Position numbers and translations under genes: made by a program. Shown here in pieces: positions 22,958-31,302 of a DNA stretch of 33,927 nt (positions are counted from its first letter, which is position 1; the number at the start of each line of letters is the position of its first letter). The notes beneath the pieces were generated by a model that was not told the origin of the DNA, did not search any database, and worked only from the letters and a program-made list of their open reading frames with translations. This DNA is from CAZVWQ01 sp964631275 (lineage in GTDB: Bacteria > Patescibacteriota > JACMRA01), in NCBI GenBank assembly GCA_964631275.1, contig CAZVWQ010000016.1:1-33927 (forward strand). The letters run 5' to 3'.

Positions 22958-24670
22958 TTATAAAGCTTTAGCATCACTAATTCTCCTACCTAAGCCTAGA
23001 CTCTTTTTTTTTAGTTTTATTCCTGGAGGGTATTGCCTACGTTTAAATTCAGATGATAAAATTTTTTTTCTAATTTTACTTACTTCTTTTTCATTTAGAG
23101 TATATTTTTTTGATAGTTTTTTTATAAATTCTACTTCCCCAAAACTAGCTTTAGAATTATTAATTAAATCATCAACCAAGGGTGATAAAATCTCATAGCC
23201 TAAGCCTAAGCTTTTTTTATCTGTTTGATCTGTAGCTAACTCTGCCGTTGGTTGGCGAGTGATAATTTTATCCGGGATAATTTTATTTTGATTAAATAGA
23301 TATTTAGAGTTTTGATTCAAAAATTTAACTAGTTCATAAACTTCTAATTTGTTCAAATCCATAATTGGAGCTAGTCCACCAACTGTATCACCATACAAAG
23401 TTGAATACCCAAGAGCTGCTTCTGTTCGATTACTAGTTGCTAAGACTAAACCCGAAAGTTCGTTTGCCAAAATCATCAAATAATTACCTCTAATTCTAGC
23501 TTGTAGGTTTTGGCTAGTTATATCCTTAGCAAATTTACTAAAGTTATTTTCTAAGGTTTTTTTGGTTAGTTTGTAGACTTTGTCGATTGTAACTTCTAAC
23601 AGCTCTAGACCTAGATTTTGACTCAACTCATAGCTTAGATCTCGACTCTCTTGAGAACTATACTCTGAGGGCATAAAGACTGGCTGAACATTTTGTTTTC
23701 CAATAGCCAAAACTGCCAGACAAAGAACTAAGCTAGAATCTATACCTCCGCTTAAGCCAATAATAATTTTTTTTAAACCAGAATTATTAAAATACTCTCT
23801 AATTCCAAAAGTTATAGCTAGAACCAAGTCTTTTGAGTGTAAATCTCCAGTTTTTAAAGTATCTTTATAGTTAGTTGTAGCTTCTAAAAAATTTAGATTT
23901 TGTAGATTAACTTTTTTGGTTTCTATTTCTAAATCAAAACTAATTAAACTCTCTGCAAAACTACTAGCTATTTGAAATTTAGATTCCTTAAAAACCAAAC
24001 TAGATCCGTCAAAAATTATCCTCCCATCATAACCATCACCGCTACCTATACAATTAAGATAAATAAATGGAACTTGAGATAAGTTTTTTTTAAAAATTTG
24101 GGTTTTTCTTTGTTCTAACTTGTTTATCCAAAAAGGTGAAGCTGATAAATTAATAACTAAATCAACATGATTTTCTAATAAATTTTTTGTTATTTTAGTC
24201 GGATAATTATCATCCCAAAGGTCTTCGCAAATTTCTACTCCAATTCTTAAATTATTTAATTCAATAATTTTGTCTTGAATTTTTTGGTTTCCTGAAAAAA
24301 AATATCTTGATTCAAAAAAAATATCATAATTTGGTAGGTTTTCTTTATGAATTATTTGCTTAACTTTACCCTTAAACAAAAAAAAAGCAGAATTATAGAG
24401 CTGACCTTGAGAATTTTTGAACACGGCTCCAAGTAAAATTTTTAATTTTGGAAAATCAATTGCCAGTTTTTCTATCAAAGCTATTTGTAAATTAATAAAA
24501 CTAGAGTCAAGAAATAAATCTAAAGCCAGATAGCCAGTTAAACAAAGTTCAGGAAAAACAATTAATTCTATGTTTTGATTTTTTGATTGAGTACAGATTT
24601 GTTTTATTTTACAAAAATTTTTATTTAAATCACCTTGAGCTATTTCGATTTGAGCTAATAAAACCTTCAT
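22958..24670 (-). CDS. nadE: Glutamine-dependent NAD+ synthetase
   Basis: 570 aa, full length. The N-terminal nitrilase-like glutaminase has all three catalytic residues: Glu41 (FPELCLTGY), Lys109 (HKENLPNYDIFFESRYF) and Cys148 (VEICEDLW). The C-terminal synthetase has the PP-loop SGGIDSS (307-313), then SRDLSYEL, ARIRGNYLM, LATSNRTEAALGYSTLYGD and KIITRQPTAELATDQTD. It amidates deamido-NAD+ with glutamine and ATP to give NAD+. NYD-FFESRYF is typical of bacterial NadE. Stand-alone gene, convergent with the glycosyltransferase 56 bp away. Confidence 0.95.
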   Translation of the reverse strand: MKVLLAQIEIAQGDLNKNFCKIKQICTQSKNQNIELIVFPELCLTGYLALDLFLDSSFINLQIALIEKLAIDFPKLKILLGAVFKNSQGQLYNSAFFLFKGKVKQIIHKENLPNYDIFFESRYFFSGNQKIQDKIIELNNLRIGVEICEDLWDDNYPTKITKNLLENHVDLVINLSASPFWINKLEQRKTQIFKKNLSQVPFIYLNCIGSGDGYDGRIIFDGSSLVFKESKFQIASSFAESLISFDLEIETKKVNLQNLNFLEATTNYKDTLKTGDLHSKDLVLAITFGIREYFNNSGLKKIIIGLSGGIDSSLVLCLAVLAIGKQNVQPVFMPSEYSSQESRDLSYELSQNLGLELLEVTIDKVYKLTKKTLENNFSKFAKDITSQNLQARIRGNYLMILANELSGLVLATSNRTEAALGYSTLYGDTVGGLAPIMDLNKLEVYELVKFLNQNSKYLFNQNKIIPDKIITRQPTAELATDQTDKKSLGLGYEILSPLVDDLINNSKASFGEVEFIKKLSKKYTLNEKEVSKIRKKILSSEFKRRQYPPGIKLKKKSLGLGRRISDAKAL

Positions 24671-24896
24671 AATATAAAATATAAAAAACTAAAAACTAAA
24701 TAAATGCAAATATAATTTTATAGAAGCCTTATTCAAAATTAAGTAAACTCCTAAAAAAACTAATATTTTGTAAAAACCAAGGTTTAAAATTAAAAATCCT
24801 ATCATAAAAAATTGCTAAGCTTGCCAAGCTAGAAAAAATTTTAAATGTTTAACATCGTATAACAAAATATCAAAAAAATACTTTGAAAAAGCAAAA

Positions 24897-25559
24897 ATGT
24901 CTCCAGAAATAATCCTTGAAAAAATCAAAAAAGAGTTCCCAAAACACATTTTGAAAACAAATCTTGGTGAAACTTTTTTTTATTACCCTGATGTAGAAAA
25001 TAAATATTTTATATCAGTAAAAGAAGAAGATACTAAGGACGATAATTATTCCAATCTTGATAGGCACCGAATCTACAGATTGAATTTTTTAATCAAAGAA
25101 ACTTCTTTAGTTAAGCTTTTTGGAGCAAAATTTAACAAATCAACCAAAACTGGGCCAGTAGATTATACTGGAGATTTTCAAAGACTAGATACTTTAATGC
25201 CTCATCCCAGAATGGGAAATAGTAATTGGGTCTGCATTCTTAATCCTAGCAAGTCTACTTTTGACGAGATTTTACCTTTAATTAACGAAAGTTATAAACT
25301 AGCTAAAAATTTTAAACTTGAAGAAAAGCCTAAAGCAAAAAAAACGGTCAAGAAAAAAGCCAATAAAAGCAAAAAAAATACAAAAAAGCCTTCTATAGAT
25401 GAAGTAAATGCTGAAGCTAAGCAAATTAAAAAAGTTGATTCCTCAGCAAAAAAAGTTAAAGCCAAAGCTAACACAAGCACAAATTTAAAAAAACCAAAAA
25501 TAGCAAAAAAATTAGAAATAGCAAAAATTACTAATAAAAAATTTGTAGAAAGGCAGTAA
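24897..25559 (+). CDS. DUF6194-like protein with a lysine-rich C-terminal tail
   Basis: 220 aa. Residues 1-140 resemble the DUF6194 family: TFFYYPDVENKYFISVKEED, SNLDRHRIYRLNFLI (~49-63), LFGAKF, and LMPHPRMGNSNWVCILNPS (~100-118), followed by FDEILPLINESYKLA. The family has no established function; some members are annotated as metal- or nucleic-acid-related without proof. Residues ~143-220 are a low-complexity tail with repeated KAKKTVKKK, KSKKNTKKP and KKVKAKA, like bacterial histone-H1-like tails, so nucleic-acid binding is likely but inferred. The tail seems an addition to the standard domain. Confidence 0.6.
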   Translation: MSPEIILEKIKKEFPKHILKTNLGETFFYYPDVENKYFISVKEEDTKDDNYSNLDRHRIYRLNFLIKETSLVKLFGAKFNKSTKTGPVDYTGDFQRLDTLMPHPRMGNSNWVCILNPSKSTFDEILPLINESYKLAKNFKLEEKPKAKKTVKKKANKSKKNTKKPSIDEVNAEAKQIKKVDSSAKKVKAKANTSTNLKKPKIAKKLEIAKITNKKFVERQ

Positions 25560-25658
25560 TCAAACCCATCTGAAATCTTCTGTCGTTGAAAAATAAAAAT
25601 TAATAAATAGTCTTTTCTTAAAATAAATTAAAAATACATCCTTTGAGCTAATCGTTAC

Positions 25659-27128
25659 TTATCTTGCAAGACTAATACTATTTCTATATGCCCAAACCAT
25701 TGTCCAATACACTGCAATCGTCTGATTTTCCCACAAATGTAAAAACAAATTGCCCACAAAGATACTTAAAAAAGTCGATCCAAAAAGCAAATTAAAAAAA
25801 CTAATCCTATCAAAAACATCTCCAGATTTAAAGAATAACCATAAAGACTGTAAAGGATAAAAAACCAAGATAAAATAAAAGAGGGTGTAGATAATTCCTC
25901 CGTTAAGTAATACCTGTAAAACCCAATTATCAGGTAATAGTGATTGTCTTAAAGGAATAAGCCATCTGCCTGCTTGTTCGGCATAATTAAGGTAAATATA
26001 ATTCTGCTCAACATCTTGGTACTTGTCTCGAGTAGCACTGCCACTCGTCCCTAAGCCGTACCCTGTGGAGATTTTATTAAGATCAGCTAACACAAAATCA
26101 ACCGAAGACCTAAAATGTCTATAATGCCAAGTAGTTGAGTGTGGCTTGGTAATGAAAGCTGGTAGGTATTTAGAAGTTTCTTGTGGGTCAAGATTAATAA
26201 AAACTAAGCCAATAAATAATTGAACTAGTATAAAAACAGCAATTGCTAGTTTAGCCAAAATATTTTTTTGTTTTAGAGATTTTAGTTTTGTTTTATTAAA
26301 AATCCAAATTACCCCAAACGAACTAGCTAGTACAATCAGACCCAAAAGGCTAAATCGTGAAACCGTAAAAAGATTAAAAACAATATTCAAAAATACTAGA
26401 CAGATATACAGCCAACGAAGCTTGCCTTGGCTTTTGACTGCAGAAATCACAAAAACCGGCAAAATGAATAATAAATAAGCTGCAAAATGAATTGGATGAG
26501 TAAAAGTTCCGCTAGCTCGACAAGTTAAAATATCATGATCAATACGATGACAAATTGGAGTGGTACTAACAAAACTAGACTCGGCCACTTCTTTACCATA
26601 GCCAAAAAAAGGTAAAACATTCTCTTGCCCAAAAATCAAACTAGGAATCATAACCAAAGCTACCAAAATAAACCCAAAAGCAAAACTACTTGTTAACCCT
26701 TGAAAAAACTCAGGTTGTTTAAATTCTTTATTCAAAAGCTTATTTAGGTTATACCAGTTAAGATACAAAGCTAACAAGACAACCCACCAAAGCTCAAAAT
26801 AATAACCAAAGATTAAAGCTCCAAAACTACTTACTTGATTAAAAACAAAAGAGGCTAAAAATATCAAAATGTGTAAAATAATTAAAACAATTAAAGGGAA
26901 AAAAACTTTAACAAGCTGAATTTTTGAATTGTTGTAACTAAAATACTTAAAACCTAATCTAAAAATATCGATTAAAAAATATATCAAAATCGGTATTAAC
27001 AAAATATCCTTATATAAAGCAACTAAACTGTTACCTCCTAAATTTTTAGTAAAAACTTGAATTATCAAATTATTAATAGCTAACACAACTACCAAAACAT
27101 AGATATTATAACGGATTAACTTAGGCAT
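25659..27128 (-). CDS. O-antigen ligase-like polytopic membrane protein
   Basis: 489 aa with about eleven hydrophobic segments and one large external loop (~310-400). RASGTFTHPIHFAAYLLFILP (~205-225) and FNLFTVSRFSLLGLIVL (~248-264) match the Wzy/WaaL-type pattern (G-F-nPn-fa-yl and -TgSRga). The loop contains GYGLGTSGSATRD and QNYIYLNYAEQAG, where the conserved H/R residues of the O-antigen ligase family normally occur. Such enzymes polymerise or ligate lipid-linked glycans at the outer face of the membrane. It faces the DUF6194-like gene convergently and fits the envelope-glycan theme of the window. Confidence 0.8.
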   Translation of the reverse strand: MPKLIRYNIYVLVVVLAINNLIIQVFTKNLGGNSLVALYKDILLIPILIYFLIDIFRLGFKYFSYNNSKIQLVKVFFPLIVLIILHILIFLASFVFNQVSSFGALIFGYYFELWWVVLLALYLNWYNLNKLLNKEFKQPEFFQGLTSSFAFGFILVALVMIPSLIFGQENVLPFFGYGKEVAESSFVSTTPICHRIDHDILTCRASGTFTHPIHFAAYLLFILPVFVISAVKSQGKLRWLYICLVFLNIVFNLFTVSRFSLLGLIVLASSFGVIWIFNKTKLKSLKQKNILAKLAIAVFILVQLFIGLVFINLDPQETSKYLPAFITKPHSTTWHYRHFRSSVDFVLADLNKISTGYGLGTSGSATRDKYQDVEQNYIYLNYAEQAGRWLIPLRQSLLPDNWVLQVLLNGGIIYTLFYFILVFYPLQSLWLFFKSGDVFDRISFFNLLFGSTFLSIFVGNLFLHLWENQTIAVYWTMVWAYRNSISLAR

Positions 27129-27597
27129 CAGATTTTAAGGGTTTTTTCTTTGTAATTTACTGTCAATAAAAATTTATTAAACAAAACTATTTTAACTTGA
27201 AAAGTTTGAATATCTAAAATTCTATCTAATAAATGTTTGTTACTATTGACCTAAATTTTACTCTTCATAAACAAATAAATCCTAATTTAAGATGTAAATT
27301 TTAACGTGTGATTGTCGTAATAACTGTCAGTAAGAAGGATATATTAATAATTTTTGACCAATTTAAGTTTCTTAGTTAGAATTAATCAGATAATTTAGCC
27401 AAAAAATTAGCTTTTTGATTTATCGATTAAGTTTAGATTAAAACTTACTCATTTATTAAAAAAATTACAATTTTATCCTAGTCTTAATTGTAAAAAAATA
27501 AAGCTTACCAAAACTCATAGATAAATATCAAATATTAACCAAAAATACTAATCCAAAAATAATTTAAATTAAATTTTTTATTTTAAAAACAAAATTG
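27129..27597. other. Divergent intergenic region with one inverted family C element
   Basis: AT-rich without a credible gene. The only structure I see is the inverted family C element at 27223-27343. TTGACA occurs on the minus strand about 35 bp before the O-antigen-ligase-like gene but has no matching -10. Confidence 0.5.
27223..27343 (-). repeat. MITE-like element, family C (inverted)
   Basis: TATCTAATAAATGTTTGTTA then CTATTGACCTAAATTTTACT and CTTCATAAACAAATAAATCC parallel the reverse complement of the copy at 29137-29251 along its whole length. It ends GGATATA. About 121 bp and the most diverged copy. Confidence 0.5.
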
Positions 27598-29085
27598 ATG
27601 AACAACCTATTACAAAACAAAAAAGTTTTAATTACCTTAATTGTGGTCATGGTTTTATTGCTAGCTTTGGTAGCTGCTATTGTTTTTGGTAGAAACAGTC
27701 AAGAACCTGTAGTTCAGCAACCTAATGTTAGAGTTGAGCTAACCTGGTGGAACGCTCATAACAATCCAATCTACGACCAAATTGCCAGAGACTTTAGTAG
27801 AATTTTTACTAACGTGCGCATCAATATTGTCGATATTAATTATGAAAATGAAGGTAAATATTACAAAAACTTGTTAACCGAATTTGCCAGAGGTACAGCT
27901 CCAGATATTTTTACTTTACGTAATGACGATATCCCTGCTTGGAGGGAATTTATTTCCCCACTTAAAGACCTTGGCACCGATATCTCTAACGTTGCTCTAG
28001 TAGAAAACTACAAAAGTAACTTTGTGCCATTAGTCCTACAAGAAACCCTCTTCAGAGATCAGATTTACGCAGTAACTAACTACGTTGATAACCTCCAGAT
28101 ATATTATAATGAAGACATTCTTAATCAAGCTTCTTTACCACTTAGGCCTAGCACCTGGGTTGAAATGGAAGAGCAAGTTAAAGTTCTAAACCGTAGGCAA
28201 ACTGGAACCTTAGAGTTTAATCAAAGTGCTCTAGCTATGGGAGTCGGCCTTCAAGATATTAATGGTGACATAGATACAGCTACTAATGTAGCTAATTTTT
28301 ATGATATTATTCCAGCCTTGATTTTTCAAAATGGTAACCCTATTTATGACAAAATAACTGAAAGATCGGTTATAGGTTCTAGCAAGAATCAAACAGACCT
28401 AAATACAGGGCGTATAACTGAAGAAAACTTTGATGACCTAGATAACGAAGGTCCTACCTATACCGCTCTTAGATATTTTCTTAGTTACGCTGAAGTCAAC
28501 AACCCTCGTTACAGTTGGTCACTTAATTCTAATAATTCTGAAGAAGCTTTTTTACAGGGTAAATTAGCCTATCTTATTAACTATCGATCGTTTCAAAATA
28601 CTATTAAAGAAAAAAATAGTCGCTTGCAATTTGGAGTTAGTGAATTACCTCAGTTAGACCCATCTATCAAAAAAACTTATGGTCAATTTTTTGCTGACGT
28701 TATGAATCGACAATTAGAACAAAAAGCTACGGACAATCCAGATAATTTAACGGACGTATTTAAATACTTTTATGCCAAAAGATTCATGTACTACTTAACT
28801 CAACAAGAGGTTCAAGAAAAAATTCTAGCCCAAACTGGATTGCCAGCTGCTCACAAAAGTATAATTAGTAAACAACAACAAGGAGATAAAAACCTAGCTA
28901 TCTTTGCTAACGGAAGTCTTTTTGCTGATAATTATTACAAGCCAAATGTTAGAGCTACAGAAAGAATGTGGGGTAAACTATTATACAAATATCATTACGA
29001 AAACGTACCTCTAAAAAAAGCCTTAGCTGAAGCTATTAGTGAATATAGTTTATTAATTCAACAAGGACCGCAAATTGGAACTTAA
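27598..29085 (+). CDS. Membrane-anchored sugar-type extracellular solute-binding protein
   Basis: 495 aa from the ATG at 27598. Residues ~10-32 are a hydrophobic anchor (VLITLIVVMVLLLALVAAIVF) without a lipobox cysteine. The mature part begins VELTWWNAHNNPIYDQIARDF and matches family 1 (MalE-type) binding proteins: FARGTAPDIFTLRNDDIPAW, YAVTNYVDNLQIYYNEDIL, LPLRPSTWVEMEEQVK, FLQGKLAYLINY and the C-terminal TGLPAAHKS. It binds a carbohydrate outside the cell for ABC import. No permease or ATPase gene is nearby, so partners must be elsewhere. The stop is 9 bp before a family A-like end. Confidence 0.85.
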   Translation: MNNLLQNKKVLITLIVVMVLLLALVAAIVFGRNSQEPVVQQPNVRVELTWWNAHNNPIYDQIARDFSRIFTNVRINIVDINYENEGKYYKNLLTEFARGTAPDIFTLRNDDIPAWREFISPLKDLGTDISNVALVENYKSNFVPLVLQETLFRDQIYAVTNYVDNLQIYYNEDILNQASLPLRPSTWVEMEEQVKVLNRRQTGTLEFNQSALAMGVGLQDINGDIDTATNVANFYDIIPALIFQNGNPIYDKITERSVIGSSKNQTDLNTGRITEENFDDLDNEGPTYTALRYFLSYAEVNNPRYSWSLNSNNSEEAFLQGKLAYLINYRSFQNTIKEKNSRLQFGVSELPQLDPSIKKTYGQFFADVMNRQLEQKATDNPDNLTDVFKYFYAKRFMYYLTQQEVQEKILAQTGLPAAHKSIISKQQQGDKNLAIFANGSLFADNYYKPNVRATERMWGKLLYKYHYENVPLKKALAEAISEYSLLIQQGPQIGT

Positions 29086-29094
29086 AATAAAAAT

Positions 29095-29133
29095 AGTCTT
29101 GTCCTCAAGCCTTTCAAAAATCTTTATTTTTTT
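29095..29133 (+). repeat. Family A-like left end / short repeat G
   Basis: AGTCTTGTCCTCA matches the left tip of family A, but what follows (AGCCTTTCAAAAATCTTT) matches instead 31484-31518 (AGTCTTTCAAAGC then TTTTCAAAAATCTTT). Either a family A relative with a different body or a remnant. It lies just downstream of the solute-binding gene stop. Confidence 0.4.
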
Positions 29134-29136
29134 TGT

Positions 29137-29251
29137 TATAGCTTTTGGGCTAGTCATTACGGTAATTACTTATTAAGAATTCAGCTTAAATAAAAGATTT
29201 GTTTCCTTATGAAGAGTTAAATTTTGGTTAATAGTAAATGGATTGGATATA
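29137..29251 (+). repeat. MITE-like element, family C
   Basis: From TATAGCTTTTGGGCTAG to GGATTGGATATA, 115 bp, TA-flanked. Contains TTAAGAATTCAGCTTAAATA and CTTATGAAGAGTTAAATTTT shared with the other copies. Confidence 0.65.
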
Positions 29252-29433
29252 AAACATTAAATTCTTAATTAAAATAATCATTTATCCAACTAAATAATTA
29301 AGTCTAAAACTATAAGCCTGACTGCACTATAAGCCTGACTGCTTTTTTTAATAAATAAATTACCTGGTGTTGAGCTTTAATTTACTTGCCAGATATTATT
29401 TTTTGTGCTAGGTTGACACACAAATTTTTGCTT

Positions 29434-30654
29434 ATGAAATTTTTGCTCAACTTATTCAAATTTATCTTTGTATTATTGGTTATTATTATTACTATAGTCG
29501 CTAGTTTGTGGCTATTCCGTCCTAATATTATTCAAGCTAATCCTATTTTTCAAAACTTTTATAATAACTTTACTAGTGGCCCACAATTAAATTTAAAGGA
29601 AGAAGGTAAAATTCTTGGAGACCAGGTAGATCTAATCACTGATCCTAGCCAAAGAATCGCCCCAAGCCCCAACACTCCTGTCGATCAAGCCGAGTTTAAT
29701 AAAGATTATCTATTAATGATTAATGGTGATAAAGATCTTAGCTGGATAATGAATATCAGCAGGCAAAATGAAAATTTAAATGGTTATTATTACGACACCA
29801 AAGTTGGTCAAAAAATTCTACTTAATGGCTTGGTTTACGCTGATTCTTCCTGGATATTAGAAGAAAAAGAAGACTCCTCAGAAAATAGTTTTGCTACTGC
29901 TAAGGTTACTTTTTATGGTGATTCTAATCTTATTTTTGAAGGCCTACGTTTAGAAAAAAACTCTAAAGAAATAAAAAAAATTAAAGCTAAAGAAATTTCT
30001 CAAGATTATAGTTTTTTAGATAATAACAAGAACTTTAATAAAGCTTTCTTTGAACATATTATAGAAGCAGAAGAAACTGAAGCTTATGCTATTTCAGCTA
30101 GTTATCCGCAACTAAATTTTTCAGAAAAAAGTCAATTTCAAGATTTAATTAATTCTCAAATTTGGCCTTTTGACTTAGAACAAATTAAATTAAAATCGAC
30201 TATCGAAACCAGGAGCTTTAGAGAAAATTGCAACTCAGAAATTCAAAATTGTGAACAAAAAGGTTTTTTTAAGTTTGATTATTTTATTCATTATAATCAA
30301 AATCAGATCATTAGTCTAAGCCAAGAAAGTAGCCAAAGTCTCCCCACTGAAACAAGTCTAAGCACAGAAATTAGAACCTATAATTACGACTTGTTTAACG
30401 AAAGAATTATCGAACTAAACGACTTAACAGAAAACAACTTACAAGATCAGGTACTTACTTTTTTGGCTAATTCTCAAGAAGGATTTAGCAAGTCAGATTT
30501 TGAAATTACAGGTTTTGTGCTTAACGGGTTGAGCTTAACAATTTTTATTAAAAACACCACAACTCAAAAACTTAACACCCTGAATTATGCAATCTCAGAC
30601 TTACCAAGCCCAACTAAAATCTTAACCAGGATAACTAATAGTCTTGCCTCATAA
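29434..30654 (+). CDS. Membrane-anchored DUF3298/DUF4163-like protein
   Basis: 406 aa from the ATG at 29434, which begins MKFLLNLFKFIFVLLVIII, a signal anchor; in-frame upstream codons open with a TTG and read like non-coding sequence. The external part from ~210 (AISASYPQLNFSEKSQFQDL with INSQI) resembles DUF4163, and ~270-390 resembles DUF3298/RsiV: FDYFIHYNQNQIISLSQESS, TEIRTYNYDLFNERIIEL, then NDLTENNLQ. RsiV-type domains occur in anti-sigma factors and lysozyme-binding surface proteins; no such role can be shown here. The last four residues (SLAS) and the TAA stop are encoded by the left end of a family A MITE at 30640, with the preceding Asn from its AAT duplication. Confidence 0.6.
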   Translation: MKFLLNLFKFIFVLLVIIITIVASLWLFRPNIIQANPIFQNFYNNFTSGPQLNLKEEGKILGDQVDLITDPSQRIAPSPNTPVDQAEFNKDYLLMINGDKDLSWIMNISRQNENLNGYYYDTKVGQKILLNGLVYADSSWILEEKEDSSENSFATAKVTFYGDSNLIFEGLRLEKNSKEIKKIKAKEISQDYSFLDNNKNFNKAFFEHIIEAEETEAYAISASYPQLNFSEKSQFQDLINSQIWPFDLEQIKLKSTIETRSFRENCNSEIQNCEQKGFFKFDYFIHYNQNQIISLSQESSQSLPTETSLSTEIRTYNYDLFNERIIELNDLTENNLQDQVLTFLANSQEGFSKSDFEITGFVLNGLSLTIFIKNTTTQKLNTLNYAISDLPSPTKILTRITNSLAS

Positions 30655-30728
30655 ACCAGATTTACAAAACTTTGATTCCATAAAATAGGTATTAATCAGT
30701 AGTAAAAATAGATTTATGAGAGACAATT
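30640..30728 (+). mobile_element. MITE-like element, family A, overlapping a gene end
   Basis: 89 bp, beginning AGTCTTGCCTCATAAACCAG and ending TTATGAGAGACAATT. Flanked by AAT at 30637-30639 and AAT at 30729-30731. The first 15 bases are translated (SLAS-stop) as the 3' end of the DUF3298-like gene. Confidence 0.85.
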
Positions 30729-30768
30729 AATATCTTAGTTTTAGATACCTTTAATATTTTTTGTTATT

Positions 30769-31302
30769 TTAATTAGATTTAGCGTAAGCTCTTGGAAGGT
30801 TAGACTTGATTAATTTTTCAATTAGATTTTCTTTAAGCTTGGGTAAATCAAGTATGTAAGTTTTAGAACCAGAAATCACCCTGATAGATTGCCTTTCGTT
30901 TAGTTTTTTACTGCTTTTTACAATACTACTTATATCATCGCTAACAGCTACTTCTGTGGGATTAGTTTTTGATAGTTCAGTAACTAAATTTTCAATAAAA
31001 TTAGATAAACTATTGCTACCTAGAAAAGCTTCTACTGAGTCAGTTACTTCTTTTTCTAGTTTTTGTTTAAGGTTGGCTTCGTCTTGTCTTAAAGAGTCTA
31101 GGTCTTTAGCAATTACTTCTAGTAATTTTTTTTGCTTTATTTCAGATAATAATTGTGACCTTTTAATTTTAGCTTTTAACTCGTACTCTCTAGCTACTTT
31201 TTGTGCTTCTTTAGCTGATTCTTGAAGCCTGGATTCCAGCACTTCAATTTCTTTAAGGAGTTCGCTAATTTCTAATATTTGAGAAAAACTTGGTTGAGCC
31301 AT
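30769..31302 (-). CDS. Coiled-coil protein, V-ATPase E/FliH-like in layout (unidentified)
   Basis: 177 aa, no membrane segment. Residues ~10-100 are a long charged coiled coil (heptads through EIEVLESRLQESAKEAQKVA and LLEVIAKDLDSLRQDEANLK). The remaining ~75 residues are a small mixed alpha/beta domain with IRVISGSKTYILDLPKL (140-156). A long N-terminal helix with a small C-terminal domain is the plan of peripheral-stalk proteins such as V-type ATPase subunit E and FliH, but no diagnostic motif is visible and no ATPase genes are nearby. I do not assign a function. It lies convergent to the DUF3298-like gene, with a family A MITE between. Confidence 0.55.
   Translation of the reverse strand: MAQPSFSQILEISELLKEIEVLESRLQESAKEAQKVAREYELKAKIKRSQLLSEIKQKKLLEVIAKDLDSLRQDEANLKQKLEKEVTDSVEAFLGSNSLSNFIENLVTELSKTNPTEVAVSDDISSIVKSSKKLNERQSIRVISGSKTYILDLPKLKENLIEKLIKSNLPRAYAKSN

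Noticed and set aside
29386..29433. An upstream TTG start for the DUF3298-like gene
   Set aside because: The ATG at 29434 begins directly at a hydrophobic signal anchor with a basic first residue, whereas the 16 extra residues are atypical and include a cysteine and charged residues before the anchor.
5168..30728. Family A as an IS630/Tc1-mariner element with TA target duplication
   Set aside because: TA occurs at both ends of most copies, but the register with intact family B at 18723-18810 requires a 3-bp duplication (ACT), and all six copies have identical triplets, so a 3-bp target fits better.
5368..31225. Open frames overlapping real genes, such as 5364-5612 (-), 8026-8289 (-), 10796-11077 (+), 12960-13193 (+), 15701-15952 (-), 17568-17909 (+), 22364-22558 (-), 25292-25480 (-) and 30956-31225 (+)
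   Set aside because: Each lies antisense to or out of frame with a gene that has clear family motifs; their translations have no motif or sensible composition and no ribosome-binding site.
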